Origin: Pedobacter sp. ASV12
GTDB taxonomy: Bacteria > Bacteroidota > Bacteroidia > Sphingobacteriales > Sphingobacteriaceae
Direction of reading: 5' to 3'
DNA length: 64,000 bases
Assembly: GCF_016429155.1 (NCBI RefSeq)
Contig: NZ_JAELUC010000009.1
Span: forward strand, 1-64,000
Shown in pieces: positions 1 through 7,559 of the stretch. The position numbers and the translations under genes were made by a program. Below the pieces are notes generated by a model, which worked only from the letters and a program-made list of their open reading frames with translations, was not told where the DNA came from and did no database searches. Each line of letters starts with the position of its first letter. Position 1 is the first letter of the stretch.

Positions 1-143
<143 letters not shown>

Positions 144-300
144 GTTGCAAACTATCCAAAGGGATGTTCACCGCACCTTTTACACTGCCCGAAGCAAACT
201 CTTCAGGACTACGAACATCTACCAAAAATGCTCCGTTATTAATTGTTTCAGCTAATATGGTGTTGTCTGGAGTACCAAACAGCAATGAAAAAAGTCCCAT
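144..300 (-). CDS. Rhodanese-like domain protein, 3' end lost at contig edge
   Basis: Reading leftward from the ATG at 300, 52 codons are visible before the adapter artefact. The protein begins MGLFSLLFGTPDN and then shows the N-terminal half of a rhodanese fold (LVDVRSPEEFASG, then GAVNIPLDSL). The catalytic-cysteine loop lies in the missing part, so activity cannot be judged. The start lies one base after the stop of the metallo-beta-lactamase/rhodanese gene, so the two are probably translationally coupled. Small single-domain rhodaneses commonly accompany persulfide dioxygenases and move sulfane sulfur between thiols. The gene is truncated by the assembly; nothing suggests a biological break. 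Confidence 0.8.
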
Positions 301-301
301 T

Positions 302-1690
302 TTATATTGTTTTACCTTCGTTTGCAACCCATTCCTTCATACCGCCCGAATAGTTCTTGACCATATCAAAGCCGTTTCTCTTCAAAATAGAGTAGGCAAT
401 TGCAGACCTGTCGCCACTTTGGCAATGGATAATTACTTGTTTATCCCTGCTAATTTTATCCAAATTATCTTGTAGCGTACCCACAAATGCATGTACTGCG
501 CCCTCAATATGGCCCTCATTATATTCGGTTAAACCACGTACATCCACAATTTGCACATTATCCAGGCCTACATAGGCTCTAAATGTTTCCAAGTCAATTA
601 CATCGGCAGTTTGTAGCTCAAGGTCTAAACCTCCAACACCATTCACGAAGCCATAGCTATTGTCTAGGCCAATTCTCATGAGTTTTCTGGTAATTTCCTC
701 CATTTCATCAGCTTTGGCAACCAAGATAAATTGCTCTTGGTAATTTAAGAACCACCCTGCCCAGGTGGATAGGCTGTTATTATGCTGGATGTTGATACTG
801 CCAGGAATAAAACCTTTGGCAAAATCTACTTTGTTACGTGTGTCGATAACTTTGATCCCATCCTTATACGCCTGTAAAAATTGTGCTGAACTTAGTTCGG
901 GGTGCTTCGGTATTTCGACCAAAAGCGGACGGCTTACCTTGTTCAAGTACTTCATCATGGCAAAGTATTTTGGAGGCTCAGGTTGTCCGGCCAATAAATA
1001 GTCTACAAATCCCTTCTCGTCATTTGGGTATTGGAAGGCCCAATTTCTTATTTTTTCATATCCTACGGTTGAGCTTGGCACAGCGCCCAAAGCCTTACCA
1101 CAAGCAGAACCTGCACCGTGGCCGGGCCAAACCTGCACAAATGCGGGCAGCTCGGCAAAACGCCGAATAGATTCGTACATTTGCTTTGCACCCTTTTCCT
1201 GCGTGCCAATTAACCCCGCTGCTTTTTCCAATAAATCAGGGCGACCAATATCTCCAACAAAAACAAAATCTCCGGTAAAAATCATTACAGGTTCGGTAGT
1301 CGCTGGATGATCGGTCAATAAAAAACTGATACTTTCTGGCGTATGCCCAGGTGTATGCAACACCTCGAATGTGAGGTTGCCCACCTGAATTTGATCGCCA
1401 TGTTTTAATCCGATGTGATCGAATTGATATTGCCAATCTGAACCGCCTTCGTCCGATAAGTAGAGTTGGGCACCAGTTACCGCGGCCAACTCTCTTGATC
1501 CTGTCAGGAAATCGGCATGGATATGGGTTTCGGTAATGTGCGTAATTTTAAGATTGTTTTGTGCCGCAATTTCAAGATACACATCCATATCACGTTGTGC
1601 ATCAATTACAATGGCCTCGCCTTTAGCTTGGCAACCAATTAGAAAGCTTGCTTGGGCTAAGCTCTTATCATATACGTGTTGAAAAAACAT
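302..1690 (-). CDS. MBL-fold hydrolase with two rhodanese domains (persulfide dioxygenase/sulfurtransferase-like)
   Basis: A 462-residue protein. The N-terminal half is a metallo-beta-lactamase fold of the ETHE1/persulfide dioxygenase type. Putative metal ligands are H56, H58 and D60 (THIHADF), H116 (HTPGHT), D141 (TGDFVFVGDIGRPDL) and H191 (PGHGAGSACGK). Two rhodanese domains follow. The first, about residues 260-355, has no cysteine in its active-site loop and is probably structural. The second carries the loop C423-QSGDRS. This order matches CstB-like proteins that oxidise persulfides and transfer sulfur, which suggests detoxification of sulfide-derived sulfane sulfur in the cytoplasm. It lies downstream of a TauE exporter and a Crp/Fnr regulator. 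Its own upstream region carries the operator/promoter at 1709-1753. The family call is firm; the exact reaction is inferred. Confidence 0.88.
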   Translation of the reverse strand: MFFQHVYDKSLAQASFLIGCQAKGEAIVIDAQRDMDVYLEIAAQNNLKITHITETHIHADFLTGSRELAAVTGAQLYLSDEGGSDWQYQFDHIGLKHGDQIQVGNLTFEVLHTPGHTPESISFLLTDHPATTEPVMIFTGDFVFVGDIGRPDLLEKAAGLIGTQEKGAKQMYESIRRFAELPAFVQVWPGHGAGSACGKALGAVPSSTVGYEKIRNWAFQYPNDEKGFVDYLLAGQPEPPKYFAMMKYLNKVSRPLLVEIPKHPELSSAQFLQAYKDGIKVIDTRNKVDFAKGFIPGSINIQHNNSLSTWAGWFLNYQEQFILVAKADEMEEITRKLMRIGLDNSYGFVNGVGGLDLELQTADVIDLETFRAYVGLDNVQIVDVRGLTEYNEGHIEGAVHAFVGTLQDNLDKISRDKQVIIHCQSGDRSAIAYSILKRNGFDMVKNYSGGMKEWVANEGKTI

Positions 1691-1708
1691 AATGTTAGAT
1701 TTTATTTA

Positions 1709-1753
1709 CAAAGGTGCTACGCTCAATTTTTCTGTACAGCTACTTTGGTTACA
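1709..1753 (-). promoter_or_regulatory. Candidate activator-dependent promoter of the MBL/rhodanese gene
   Basis: On the minus strand the motif GTAACCAAAGTAGC (1739-1752) lies upstream of CACCTTTG (1709-1716), a near match to the Bacteroidota -7 element TAnnTTTG. No good -33 element is present. The centre of the motif is 36.5 bases from the far edge of the -7 element, exactly as at the tauE promoter. That places the motif near -41, typical of a class II Crp/Fnr activator. Binding by the neighbouring regulator is an inference. Confidence 0.5.
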
Positions 1754-1762
1754 TAAGCGGGA

Positions 1763-2554
1763 TTATTTCAATATCGTTTCTTTAATTAGGATATAAATAC
1801 CCATTACCAGCACAAACCAGCCGAATGCAGGCTTTAATTTTTTGCCATCTATCTTAGTTGATAAATACGCCCCAATAAAAATCCCTACCGTCGCAAACAA
1901 GGTTACGGCAAGCAGAAATTGCCAATCTATTGGATAATGGCCCAATGAAAAACTAAAGCCTATTAATGAGTTTACGGCAATGATAATCAAGGAAGTGCCA
2001 ATTGCCGTTTTTATGGGCAATTTTAAAAGGTTAACCAATGCAGGAATGATTAGAAAACCGCCACCTGCACCAATAAGTCCGGTAACCATACCAACAATCA
2101 CACCTTGCCCAATTATCCAGGCCGTGTTGGCAGGTTTAGTCATTGCATCGCTCTTTTCCCTGCCCTTCCTGATCATGCTGTAGGAGGCGAAAACCATGAG
2201 CAACGCGAAAAATACCATGAGCAAAACAGATCTGCTAATTCCAAGATCTCCAACATTCATTACATGTTCAGGAATGGCAGGAAGAATGTAGTGACGGGTT
2301 AAAAAAACAGCGATTATTGAGGGGATACCAAAAAACAGCGCGGTTTTACCAGCTATAAATCCTTTTTTAAAATAGGATGCAGAGCCCACTAAACTGGTAG
2401 AGCCCACTACAAAAAGCGAGTAGGTAGTCGCCAAAACGGTATCGACGCTAAACAGGTAAACCAATACAGGCACCGTTAAAATACTGCCACCGCCGCCAAT
2501 TAGTCCGAGTGAAATGCCGATAAGTATTGAAGCCGAATAGCCTGTAATTTCCAT
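1763..2554 (-). CDS. TauE/SafE family sulfite/sulfur-anion exporter
   Basis: A 263-residue, strongly hydrophobic protein with about eight membrane segments arranged as two homologous halves. Each half begins with the glycine-rich signature of the TauE/SafE (TSUP) family: GLIGGGGSILTVPVLVYL near residue 17 and GLIGAGGGFLIIPALVNL near residue 157. The length is typical. Members move sulfite, sulfoacetate, thiosulfate or related anions across the inner membrane. Between a Crp/Fnr regulator and a persulfide dioxygenase-like enzyme, the likely role is export (or import) of the oxidised sulfur product. Substrate and direction cannot be read from the sequence. It has its own candidate promoter at 2574-2617. 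Confidence 0.88.
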   Translation of the reverse strand: MEITGYSASILIGISLGLIGGGGSILTVPVLVYLFSVDTVLATTYSLFVVGSTSLVGSASYFKKGFIAGKTALFFGIPSIIAVFLTRHYILPAIPEHVMNVGDLGISRSVLLMVFFALLMVFASYSMIRKGREKSDAMTKPANTAWIIGQGVIVGMVTGLIGAGGGFLIIPALVNLLKLPIKTAIGTSLIIIAVNSLIGFSFSLGHYPIDWQFLLAVTLFATVGIFIGAYLSTKIDGKKLKPAFGWFVLVMGIYILIKETILK

Positions 2555-2573
2555 TGCCCTGATTTGATAATTT

Positions 2574-2617
2574 CAAAGCTAGCTCAAATCAAATCCGGCT
2601 ACGGTTACTTTAGTTAC
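2574..2617 (-). promoter_or_regulatory. Candidate Crp/Fnr-type activated promoter of tauE
   Basis: The minus strand carries TAGCTTTG (2574-2581), a full match to the Bacteroidota -7 element, and upstream of it GTAACTAAAGTAAC (2604-2617). The motif overlaps the stop codon of the regulator gene. No -33 element is found at the usual distance, as expected of an activator-dependent promoter. Motif and spacing match those upstream of the MBL/rhodanese gene. Confidence 0.5.
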
Positions 2618-3237
2618 ACAAGGATAATTTTATTTCTGCCTAACTGCACTACACCATGGTCTTCCAATTGTTTCAATAGGCGAGAAATGACCACTCGTGC
2701 GGTACCCAATTCGTTTGCCAACTGTTCGTGTGTAATGGTAATGGTCTTGTTATGGATTAATTCAGCTTTCTTATGCAGCAGGTTTAGCAACCTTTCATCC
2801 ACTTTCTTAAAGGCAATGGCATTTACAATTTCCAAGAGTTCTTCAAAACGTTTATGGTACAAGCGGAAAATATAGTCTAGCCATTGTGGATATTCTTTGA
2901 TAAAAAGAGAAACCTTATCTATCGGAAGAAACAAAATCTCGGCATCTTCTTCTACTTCGGCTTTTACCTTGCTGGTTTCGTTGTGCATACCGCCTAAAAA
3001 CGACATGATGCAGCTTTCGCCAGCTTTGATATAATACAATAAAATCTCTCTGCCGTCTTCTTCCGTTCGTATGACTTTCATACTTCCTTTGATTACAATA
3101 GGAATGGCTCGGATGTAGGCATTTTCGTTCAGAATAATACCGCCAGCCTTATATTTTTTCAGGATGCTATTCTGATACAATTTAGCAATTAGTTCAGGCG
3201 ACGACTTAAACTCTTCAATTTGTTCAAGATTTTCCAT
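2614..3237 (-). CDS. Crp/Fnr family transcriptional regulator
   Basis: About 207 residues from the preferred start (MENLEQIEEF); an in-frame ATG ten codons earlier is less likely because it adds residues absent from the usual family start. The first two thirds form a cyclic-nucleotide-binding-like beta-roll (ILNENAYIRAIPIVIKGSMKVIRTEE and following). The C-terminal third is a Crp-type winged helix with recognition region HEQLANELGTARVVISRLLK. There is no N-terminal cysteine cluster like that of the iron-sulfur sensor FNR. It is the first gene of a same-strand set with tauE and the persulfide dioxygenase-like gene. It is the obvious candidate to bind the motif shared by their promoters and may sense sulfide, persulfide or redox state. 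The ligand is unknown. Confidence 0.88.
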   Translation of the reverse strand: MENLEQIEEFKSSPELIAKLYQNSILKKYKAGGIILNENAYIRAIPIVIKGSMKVIRTEEDGREILLYYIKAGESCIMSFLGGMHNETSKVKAEVEEDAEILFLPIDKVSLFIKEYPQWLDYIFRLYHKRFEELLEIVNAIAFKKVDERLLNLLHKKAELIHNKTITITHEQLANELGTARVVISRLLKQLEDHGVVQLGRNKIILV

Positions 3238-3420
3238 ATGTAGTAAATGTAGGAATTTATAATGCAAGGGAGATTACATATTTCTCTAATGATCTAGTAG
3301 CAACAAACTATTACGCCATCGTTCATCCAAACCAAGCCAAAGGCATAATTCTTCCTGAAGAGTAAGCAAAAAAGTATATTGACTTCATTTATTTCTTTTT
3401 AGAGCAGGTATTTAAACTAA

Positions 3421-3540
3421 AGCGGCTTTGAAATTTTTGGAGGCTTTACACCGTATGATGTGCGGACATTGGCTCGAACCAAAAATCTGCGCGAAGAGCT
3501 GATCAACATGTTTTTAAAAAAACATCAAAAAACAGAAAAG
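3421..3540 (+). pseudogene. Possible C-terminal scar of an IS transposase
   Basis: This is part of a 330-base stretch (3238-3569) without an intact gene. Frame 3430 onward reads EIFGGFTPYDVRTLARTKNL and stays open into the tRNA region, with a stop just upstream at 3418. The segment resembles the C-terminal end of rve-type (IS3/IS481-like) transposases, where a G-G-x-TPY motif follows the last catalytic region. No start, catalytic residues or terminal repeats remain. Its position beside a tRNA gene fits a decayed insertion. This rests on motif resemblance alone. Confidence 0.25.
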
Positions 3541-3566
3541 CCTCTAACGATTTCGCTAGAGGCTTT
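3533..3566 (-). terminator. Rho-independent terminator of tRNA-Asn
   Basis: A seven-base stem, 3540-3546 with 3557-3563 (GCCTCTA/TAGAGGC), is flanked by A and T tracts. On the minus strand it is followed by TTTTCTG, immediately beyond the 3' end of the tRNA. Confidence 0.75.
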
Positions 3567-3569
3567 CAG

Positions 3570-3643
3570 CTCCCGAAGCTGGGCTCGAACCAGCGACCCT
3601 CTGATTAACAGTCAGATGCTCTAACCGGCTGAGCTATTCGGGA
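3570..3643 (-). tRNA. tRNA-Asn (GTT)
   Basis: The minus strand folds into a full 74-base cloverleaf: acceptor TCCCGAA/TTCGGGA, D arm GCTC-GAGC, anticodon arm TCTGA-CTGTTAA-TCAGA with anticodon GTT, and T arm GCTGG-TTCGAGC-CCAGC. The discriminator base is G. The CCA tail is not encoded. A terminator hairpin follows at 3533-3566. Confidence 0.97.
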
Positions 3644-3786
3644 GTACCGGTTATCCAAAAACGCCTTGTTGCATATGCTTTGAACATATACCCCTGTTCG
3701 TTTTGGGAATGCAATATTAGGGCTTTTAAATTATTTATGCAATATTTGCAGTGAAAAAATTTTAAAAAAATTACAACTTAACAGAT

Positions 3787-4710
3787 ATGAGCCTGATAAT
3801 CATAGGTACTGTGGCTTTCGATGCCCTGGAGACCCCTTTCGGAAAAACAGATAAAATTGTAGGTGGCGCGGCTACTTATGCCAGTTTAGCTGCTTCTTAC
3901 TTCTATAACAAGACCAAAATTGTAGCCGTTGTTGGTGATGATTTCGGACAAGACAATATCAATATCCTGAACCAACATGGTGTTGATACCGAAGGCCTAC
4001 AGGTTAAGGAAGGCGAAAAATCCTTCTTTTGGAGCGGCAAATACCACAACGACATGAACAGCCGCGACACCTTGGTTACCGAACTGAACGTGCTGGAAAA
4101 TTTCGACCCGATCATCCCCGACAGTTATCAGGACTGTGAGTATTTGATGCTGGGCAACTTAACGCCGCAAATCCAACAAACTGTAATCAAGCGCTTAAAA
4201 AACCGCCCGAAACTAATTGTATTAGATACCATGAACTTTTGGATGGACATTATGATGGATGATCTTTTGGAGACCATTAAAATGATCGACGTATTGACCA
4301 TTAACGATTCTGAAGCCCGCCAATTATCAGGTGAATACTCTTTGGTAAAAGCCGCCAATAAAATCCTGACCATGGGCCCAAAATACCTCATCATCAAAAA
4401 AGGTGAGCACGGCGCATTATTGTTCCACGAAGACAAGATCTTCTCGGCTCCTGCCCTGCCACTGGCCGATGTATTTGATCCAACCGGTGCCGGCGACACT
4501 TTTGCCGGAGGCTTTATCGGCTACCTGGCCCAAGTAGGCACCGTAAACTTCAACAATATGAAAAATGCCTTGATTTACGGTTCGGCCCTTGCTTCTTTCT
4601 GCGTAGAAAAATTCGGCATCGAACGCTTATTGGAGCTCGACAAAAAAGCCATTGCCGAACGCCTGCAACAGTTTGTCAACCTAAGCAGTTTCGAGATTAT
4701 TCAGGAGTAA
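3787..4710 (+). CDS. PfkB-family sugar/nucleoside kinase
   Basis: A 307-residue ribokinase-fold protein. The N-terminal glycine-rich substrate motif (VGGAATYAS) is at residues 25-33. The C-terminal PfkB signature DPTGAGDTFAGGF is at 231-243, with D237 as the expected catalytic base and the GAGD anion hole intact. Enzymes of this family phosphorylate sugars, nucleosides or related alcohols with ATP in the cytosol. The specific substrate cannot be assigned, and no sugar-pathway genes flank it. It is monocistronic and ends against a repeat-rich hairpin that separates it from the convergent cytochrome b5-like gene. Confidence 0.9.
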   Translation: MSLIIIGTVAFDALETPFGKTDKIVGGAATYASLAASYFYNKTKIVAVVGDDFGQDNINILNQHGVDTEGLQVKEGEKSFFWSGKYHNDMNSRDTLVTELNVLENFDPIIPDSYQDCEYLMLGNLTPQIQQTVIKRLKNRPKLIVLDTMNFWMDIMMDDLLETIKMIDVLTINDSEARQLSGEYSLVKAANKILTMGPKYLIIKKGEHGALLFHEDKIFSAPALPLADVFDPTGAGDTFAGGFIGYLAQVGTVNFNNMKNALIYGSALASFCVEKFGIERLLELDKKAIAERLQQFVNLSSFEIIQE

Positions 4711-4720
4711 TGAAGTTAAG

Positions 4721-4771
4721 AGTTGAAAGTTGGTCTAATGGTCAGCTTTCAACTTTGCACTTTCAACTTTT
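4721..4771. repeat. Inverted word-repeat hairpin between convergent genes
   Basis: The left arm AGTTGAAAGTTG (4721-4732) pairs, with one G-T wobble, with CAGCTTTCAACT (4743-4754). A further CTTTCAACTT follows at about 4760. The word TTGAAAGT or its complement occurs three times in 50 bases. The hairpin lies just after the pfkB-family stop and ends in a T run, so it may serve as a terminator. Confidence 0.55.
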
Positions 4772-4772
4772 T

Positions 4773-5006
4773 TCACTTCAACGTGCCCACCACAGTAAAT
4801 TTCTCAAAAACAGTTTCTGTATGTGGTGCGTCGGCCAATTCGGCGGTCAGGTCCTGCCCAGCCCAATGTTCATAGTGCTTGCCGTTTTTCCACAGCCGAC
4901 TTTCGCCCACATCGTAAATCAAACCCTTATAGGCGACCCAAATCTGGGGCTTATCCTGGCCATTGCGTAAGGCAAGCTGCGATCTGGTATAAGTTGGCAA
5001 CTCCAT
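4773..5006 (-). CDS. Small cytochrome b5-like heme-binding protein
   Basis: A 77-residue single-domain protein without signal peptide or membrane segment. It fits the short bacterial cytochrome b5-like family: VAYKGLIYDVGES, then WKNGKHYEHWAGQDLTAEL, then APHTE and a terminal VVGTLK. H44 or H47 and H62 are the likely axial heme ligands. Its ATG overlaps the stop of the lycopene-cyclase-domain gene by one base (TAATG at 5004-5008), so the two are translationally coupled and presumably stoichiometric partners. It may deliver electrons to, or bind heme near, the membrane partner; this is inferred from the coupling alone. Confidence 0.82.
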   Translation of the reverse strand: MELPTYTRSQLALRNGQDKPQIWVAYKGLIYDVGESRLWKNGKHYEHWAGQDLTAELADAPHTETVFEKFTVVGTLK

Positions 5007-5683
5007 TATTTGGCGACCCTTTTGCCAAAAAACTCCAATAAATATACGCCCAACAAAAGCATGGCCATGATATAAAAATGGCTTTCCAGCGGAATATCAA
5101 CCATATTGATACCCAAGGTTTCCTTGCTATTATATAACAGGATGGGCAATTTGCCCATAATGCCAAAGCAGATATAAAAAGGCAGCAAACAAACCAGATA
5201 GGCCCGGTAAAAACGATACATAAACCTGATTTTGTTGAGGTATTCGACATAGAGCAACAAGACAAACAAGAGCGCAAAAACCACGATTGTATACCAATGA
5301 CTGTGGCCAAAAAAGCCAAAAGCTATACAAAGCCCCAGTACCAGGTTGCTTACGGTTAGGCTAAACTGCTGCAGGTTGTTTTTAGGGAACCGGGCATTGA
5401 GGTATTGGTAAACATTGATGCCCAAAAAACTAAAGCCGAAACAGAAAAGAAAAAACTCTAGCGGAACGCCCCGATAGTAGACACCGACCACAAACTCAGC
5501 GTTAAATTGCCAGATGCCAAAAATATTGAAAATAACTCCGATTGCCGAAAAAACAATACCGGCCACCACTGCCGGAACAGCAGCGTTGTTCAGTTTTTTG
5601 AGCCTAAATGCCTTGCTATCCAGACAGAACGTCCAAGGAGCTAGAAAAAGAAAAATATCAAGACATAGAAACAGGTTCTTCAT
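5006..5683 (-). CDS. Lycopene-cyclase-domain integral membrane protein
   Basis: A 225-residue protein with about seven membrane helices. It carries two copies of the motif of heterodimeric-type (CrtYc/CrtYd) lycopene cyclases: IWQFNAEFVVGVYYRGVPLEFF at about residues 55-76 split across a helix boundary, and VDIPLESHFYIMA near residue 197. In true cyclases the motif is PxE(E/D); here the second acidic residue is F in the first copy and S in the second. No crt carotenoid genes are nearby. It is coupled to a cytochrome b5-like gene. The fold call is good, but catalytic lycopene cyclisation is doubtful; a different membrane redox or lipid role is possible. Confidence 0.72.
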   Translation of the reverse strand: MKNLFLCLDIFLFLAPWTFCLDSKAFRLKKLNNAAVPAVVAGIVFSAIGVIFNIFGIWQFNAEFVVGVYYRGVPLEFFLFCFGFSFLGINVYQYLNARFPKNNLQQFSLTVSNLVLGLCIAFGFFGHSHWYTIVVFALLFVLLLYVEYLNKIRFMYRFYRAYLVCLLPFYICFGIMGKLPILLYNSKETLGINMVDIPLESHFYIMAMLLLGVYLLEFFGKRVAK

Positions 5684-5768
5684 GCAAATGGGTTTAATTT
5701 CCGATAGCCAAAAGTAGGATTTTGCCCGCGTTTAACACATATCTTTTTTCTGTGGCAACAGGTTTAAC

Positions 5769-5798
5769 AAAAAAAGGCCCCAAATATTGGAGCCTTTT
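5769..5798 (-). terminator. Terminator of the ECF sigma gene
   Basis: An imperfect eight-base stem (5776-5783 with 5787-5794, one mismatch) is followed on the minus strand by a run of seven T. It lies 20 bases beyond the sigma-factor stop codon. Confidence 0.7.
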
Positions 5799-5815
5799 CG
5801 TGTTTTGATAGGTAT

Positions 5816-6343
5816 TTAGACCTCTGTTGCAGCCATGTCTTTGGCATATGTTTTCAGGTATTTCTTTAAAATGCCCCTGGCCACATGGATACGGGTTTTT
5901 ACCGTACCAATAGGAATGTCCAGCTCTTCGGCAATTTCATGGTATTTATAGCCTTCGAAGTATTTGATGAAAGGCACGTAGTACTCGGGTTGCAAGGTGG
6001 CCAAGGCCTTGTGGATATCGCCCAACACAAATTTGCTCTCCACGGCATTTCGGGTTGCGCTGTAATGCAGGTTAGCCGAAGAAATGTCTTCGCTTTGCGT
6101 AATCAGGGTATTCGTTTTTACCATGCGCCTGTAGTTGTTGATAAACGTATTGCGCATAATGGTAAACAACCACCCTTTTAAATTAGTTCCCTCTTTAAAT
6201 TTGCTGTAATAAGTAACCGCTTTAAGCAGCGTATCCTGCACCAAATCATTAGCATCTTCGATATCTTTTGTAAAATTTAAAGCAAATGACTGTAATGAGC
6301 CAGAATAATCATGCAATTGGTGGTTAAATTGAAGCTGTGTCAT
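5816..6343 (-). CDS. ECF-type RNA polymerase sigma factor
   Basis: 175 residues in the standard two-domain ECF layout. Sigma region 2 spans roughly residues 12-73 (DANDLVQDTLLKAV, then GWLFTIMRNTFINNYRR). Sigma region 4 spans about 115-164 (LQPEYYVPFIKYFEGYKYHEIAEEL and the helix-turn-helix IPIGTVKTRIHVARGIL). It would direct core RNA polymerase to a small regulon. No anti-sigma factor, FecR/SusC pair or sensor is adjacent, unlike the SusC-linked ECFs common in this phylum. It resembles the widespread free-standing SigE-like Bacteroidota ECFs. It is a single-gene unit with its own terminator; its regulon cannot be seen here. Confidence 0.92.
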   Translation of the reverse strand: MTQLQFNHQLHDYSGSLQSFALNFTKDIEDANDLVQDTLLKAVTYYSKFKEGTNLKGWLFTIMRNTFINNYRRMVKTNTLITQSEDISSANLHYSATRNAVESKFVLGDIHKALATLQPEYYVPFIKYFEGYKYHEIAEELDIPIGTVKTRIHVARGILKKYLKTYAKDMAATEV

Positions 6344-6499
6344 AGTTTTTAGGTTTTAAGTTTTAAAAAGAAACAGAAGCTTTGGAGAGTGGTTCGCCAA
6401 CTGTTTATATCGACCTTTGTCGTACAACTATGATACCAAAAAAATGACCTCGATCTAATTTTTTAAAAAAACTTACCTAATGAAACAGAAACAGCCTTG

Positions 6500-7516
6500 T
6501 CACAAAATATTTACCTCGCGCTCCAGCGCCACGCCAAACTTGGCCTGTACAGCCTGAATGATTTGTTCTGAAAAATCATACACTTCCTGTCCGCTGGCCC
6601 CGCCATGGTTTACCAAAACCAAGGCCTGGTTTTTCCAGGTACCGGTACGCCCCACTACCATACCTTTAAAGCCGCATTGCTCGATGAGCCAGCCCGCAGC
6701 CAACTTGATTTTGCCCTCGGCTACCGGATAATGCACCACTTCGGGGAATTTTTGGACAAGTTGCTTAAATTGCTCGGGTTCAATTACCGGGTTTTTAAAG
6801 AAACTACCCGCGTTGCCAATCGTTTTGGGATCGGGGAGCTTGCTTACCCTGATGTGAGAAACCACCGCCGAAACATCGGCGATGCTCGGATCAACGATAT
6901 TTCTTTTTTCCAATTCGGCATTAATGGCGCCATAATGTGTGTGCAACTGTGCAGTTTGGCTCAGGTTAAAGCCTACTTTAGTAATGATGAACTGGCCTTT
7001 AAGCTCATTTTTGAAGATGCTATCGCGATAGCCAAACGCACAATCGGCATAACCAAAGGTTTTGATTTGGCCGGTTGCGATTTCGAAGGCACTGCACCAC
7101 GCAAAAACATCTTTCAGCTCTACGCCATAAGCCCCGATATTCTGGATAGGCGACGCCCCTACCGTGCCCGGAATCAGGCTGAGATTCTCCAATCCGGCAA
7201 AACCATGGCTTACGCAATAGTTAACCAAATCATTCCATACTACGCCTCCGCCGGCACTTACGCTTACTTGGCCACCTGCTATCTCATGGCTAATGCCCTG
7301 AATATCCATTTTAACTACTAATCCATCAAAATCGTGCGTAAACAGCATGTTGCTGCCGCCACCCATCACCAAAAGCCTTTGTGTTTTAGCCAGAGGATCG
7401 GCAAATACAGCCCGCAGCTCGTCTTCGCTGGCAACGGCCACAAAGTAGCGGGCCTTTACCTCGATGCCAAAAGTATTGTACGACTTTAAGGATACGTTTT
7501 CTTGAAAAATGGACAT
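6500..7516 (-). CDS. murB: UDP-N-acetylenolpyruvoylglucosamine reductase MurB (type I)
   Basis: A 338-residue FAD enzyme of peptidoglycan synthesis, reducing UDP-GlcNAc-enolpyruvate to UDP-MurNAc with NADPH. The FAD-binding domain shows GGGSNMLF (residues 51-58) and NLSLIPGTVGASPIQNIGAYG (starting at 111). The type I substrate tyrosine region YRDSIFK is present. NAGSFFKNPV, near residue 235, contains the catalytic serine. The C-terminal glutamate is probably E334 in EREVNIL. All key elements are intact and the length matches E. coli MurB (342). A TACCTTTG -7 element lies just upstream at 7534-7541. Confidence 0.97.
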   Translation of the reverse strand: MSIFQENVSLKSYNTFGIEVKARYFVAVASEDELRAVFADPLAKTQRLLVMGGGSNMLFTHDFDGLVVKMDIQGISHEIAGGQVSVSAGGGVVWNDLVNYCVSHGFAGLENLSLIPGTVGASPIQNIGAYGVELKDVFAWCSAFEIATGQIKTFGYADCAFGYRDSIFKNELKGQFIITKVGFNLSQTAQLHTHYGAINAELEKRNIVDPSIADVSAVVSHIRVSKLPDPKTIGNAGSFFKNPVIEPEQFKQLVQKFPEVVHYPVAEGKIKLAAGWLIEQCGFKGMVVGRTGTWKNQALVLVNHGGASGQEVYDFSEQIIQAVQAKFGVALEREVNIL

Positions 7517-7533
7517 GGTTTTAGATTAGACAG

Positions 7534-7541
7534 CAAAGGTA
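7534..7541 (-). promoter_or_regulatory. -7 element of the murB promoter
   Basis: TACCTTTG on the minus strand, 18 bases before the murB ATG, matches TAnnTTTG. A weak TTTA stands in for the -33 element about 19 bases upstream. Confidence 0.4.
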
Positions 7542-7559
7542 TACAAAAAGGCCGACGCG

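Noticed and set aside
4773-5683. Carotenoid biosynthesis cluster
   Set aside because: Only a cyclase-like domain is present; no crtB, crtI, crtE or crtZ genes adjoin, and the acidic motif is altered.
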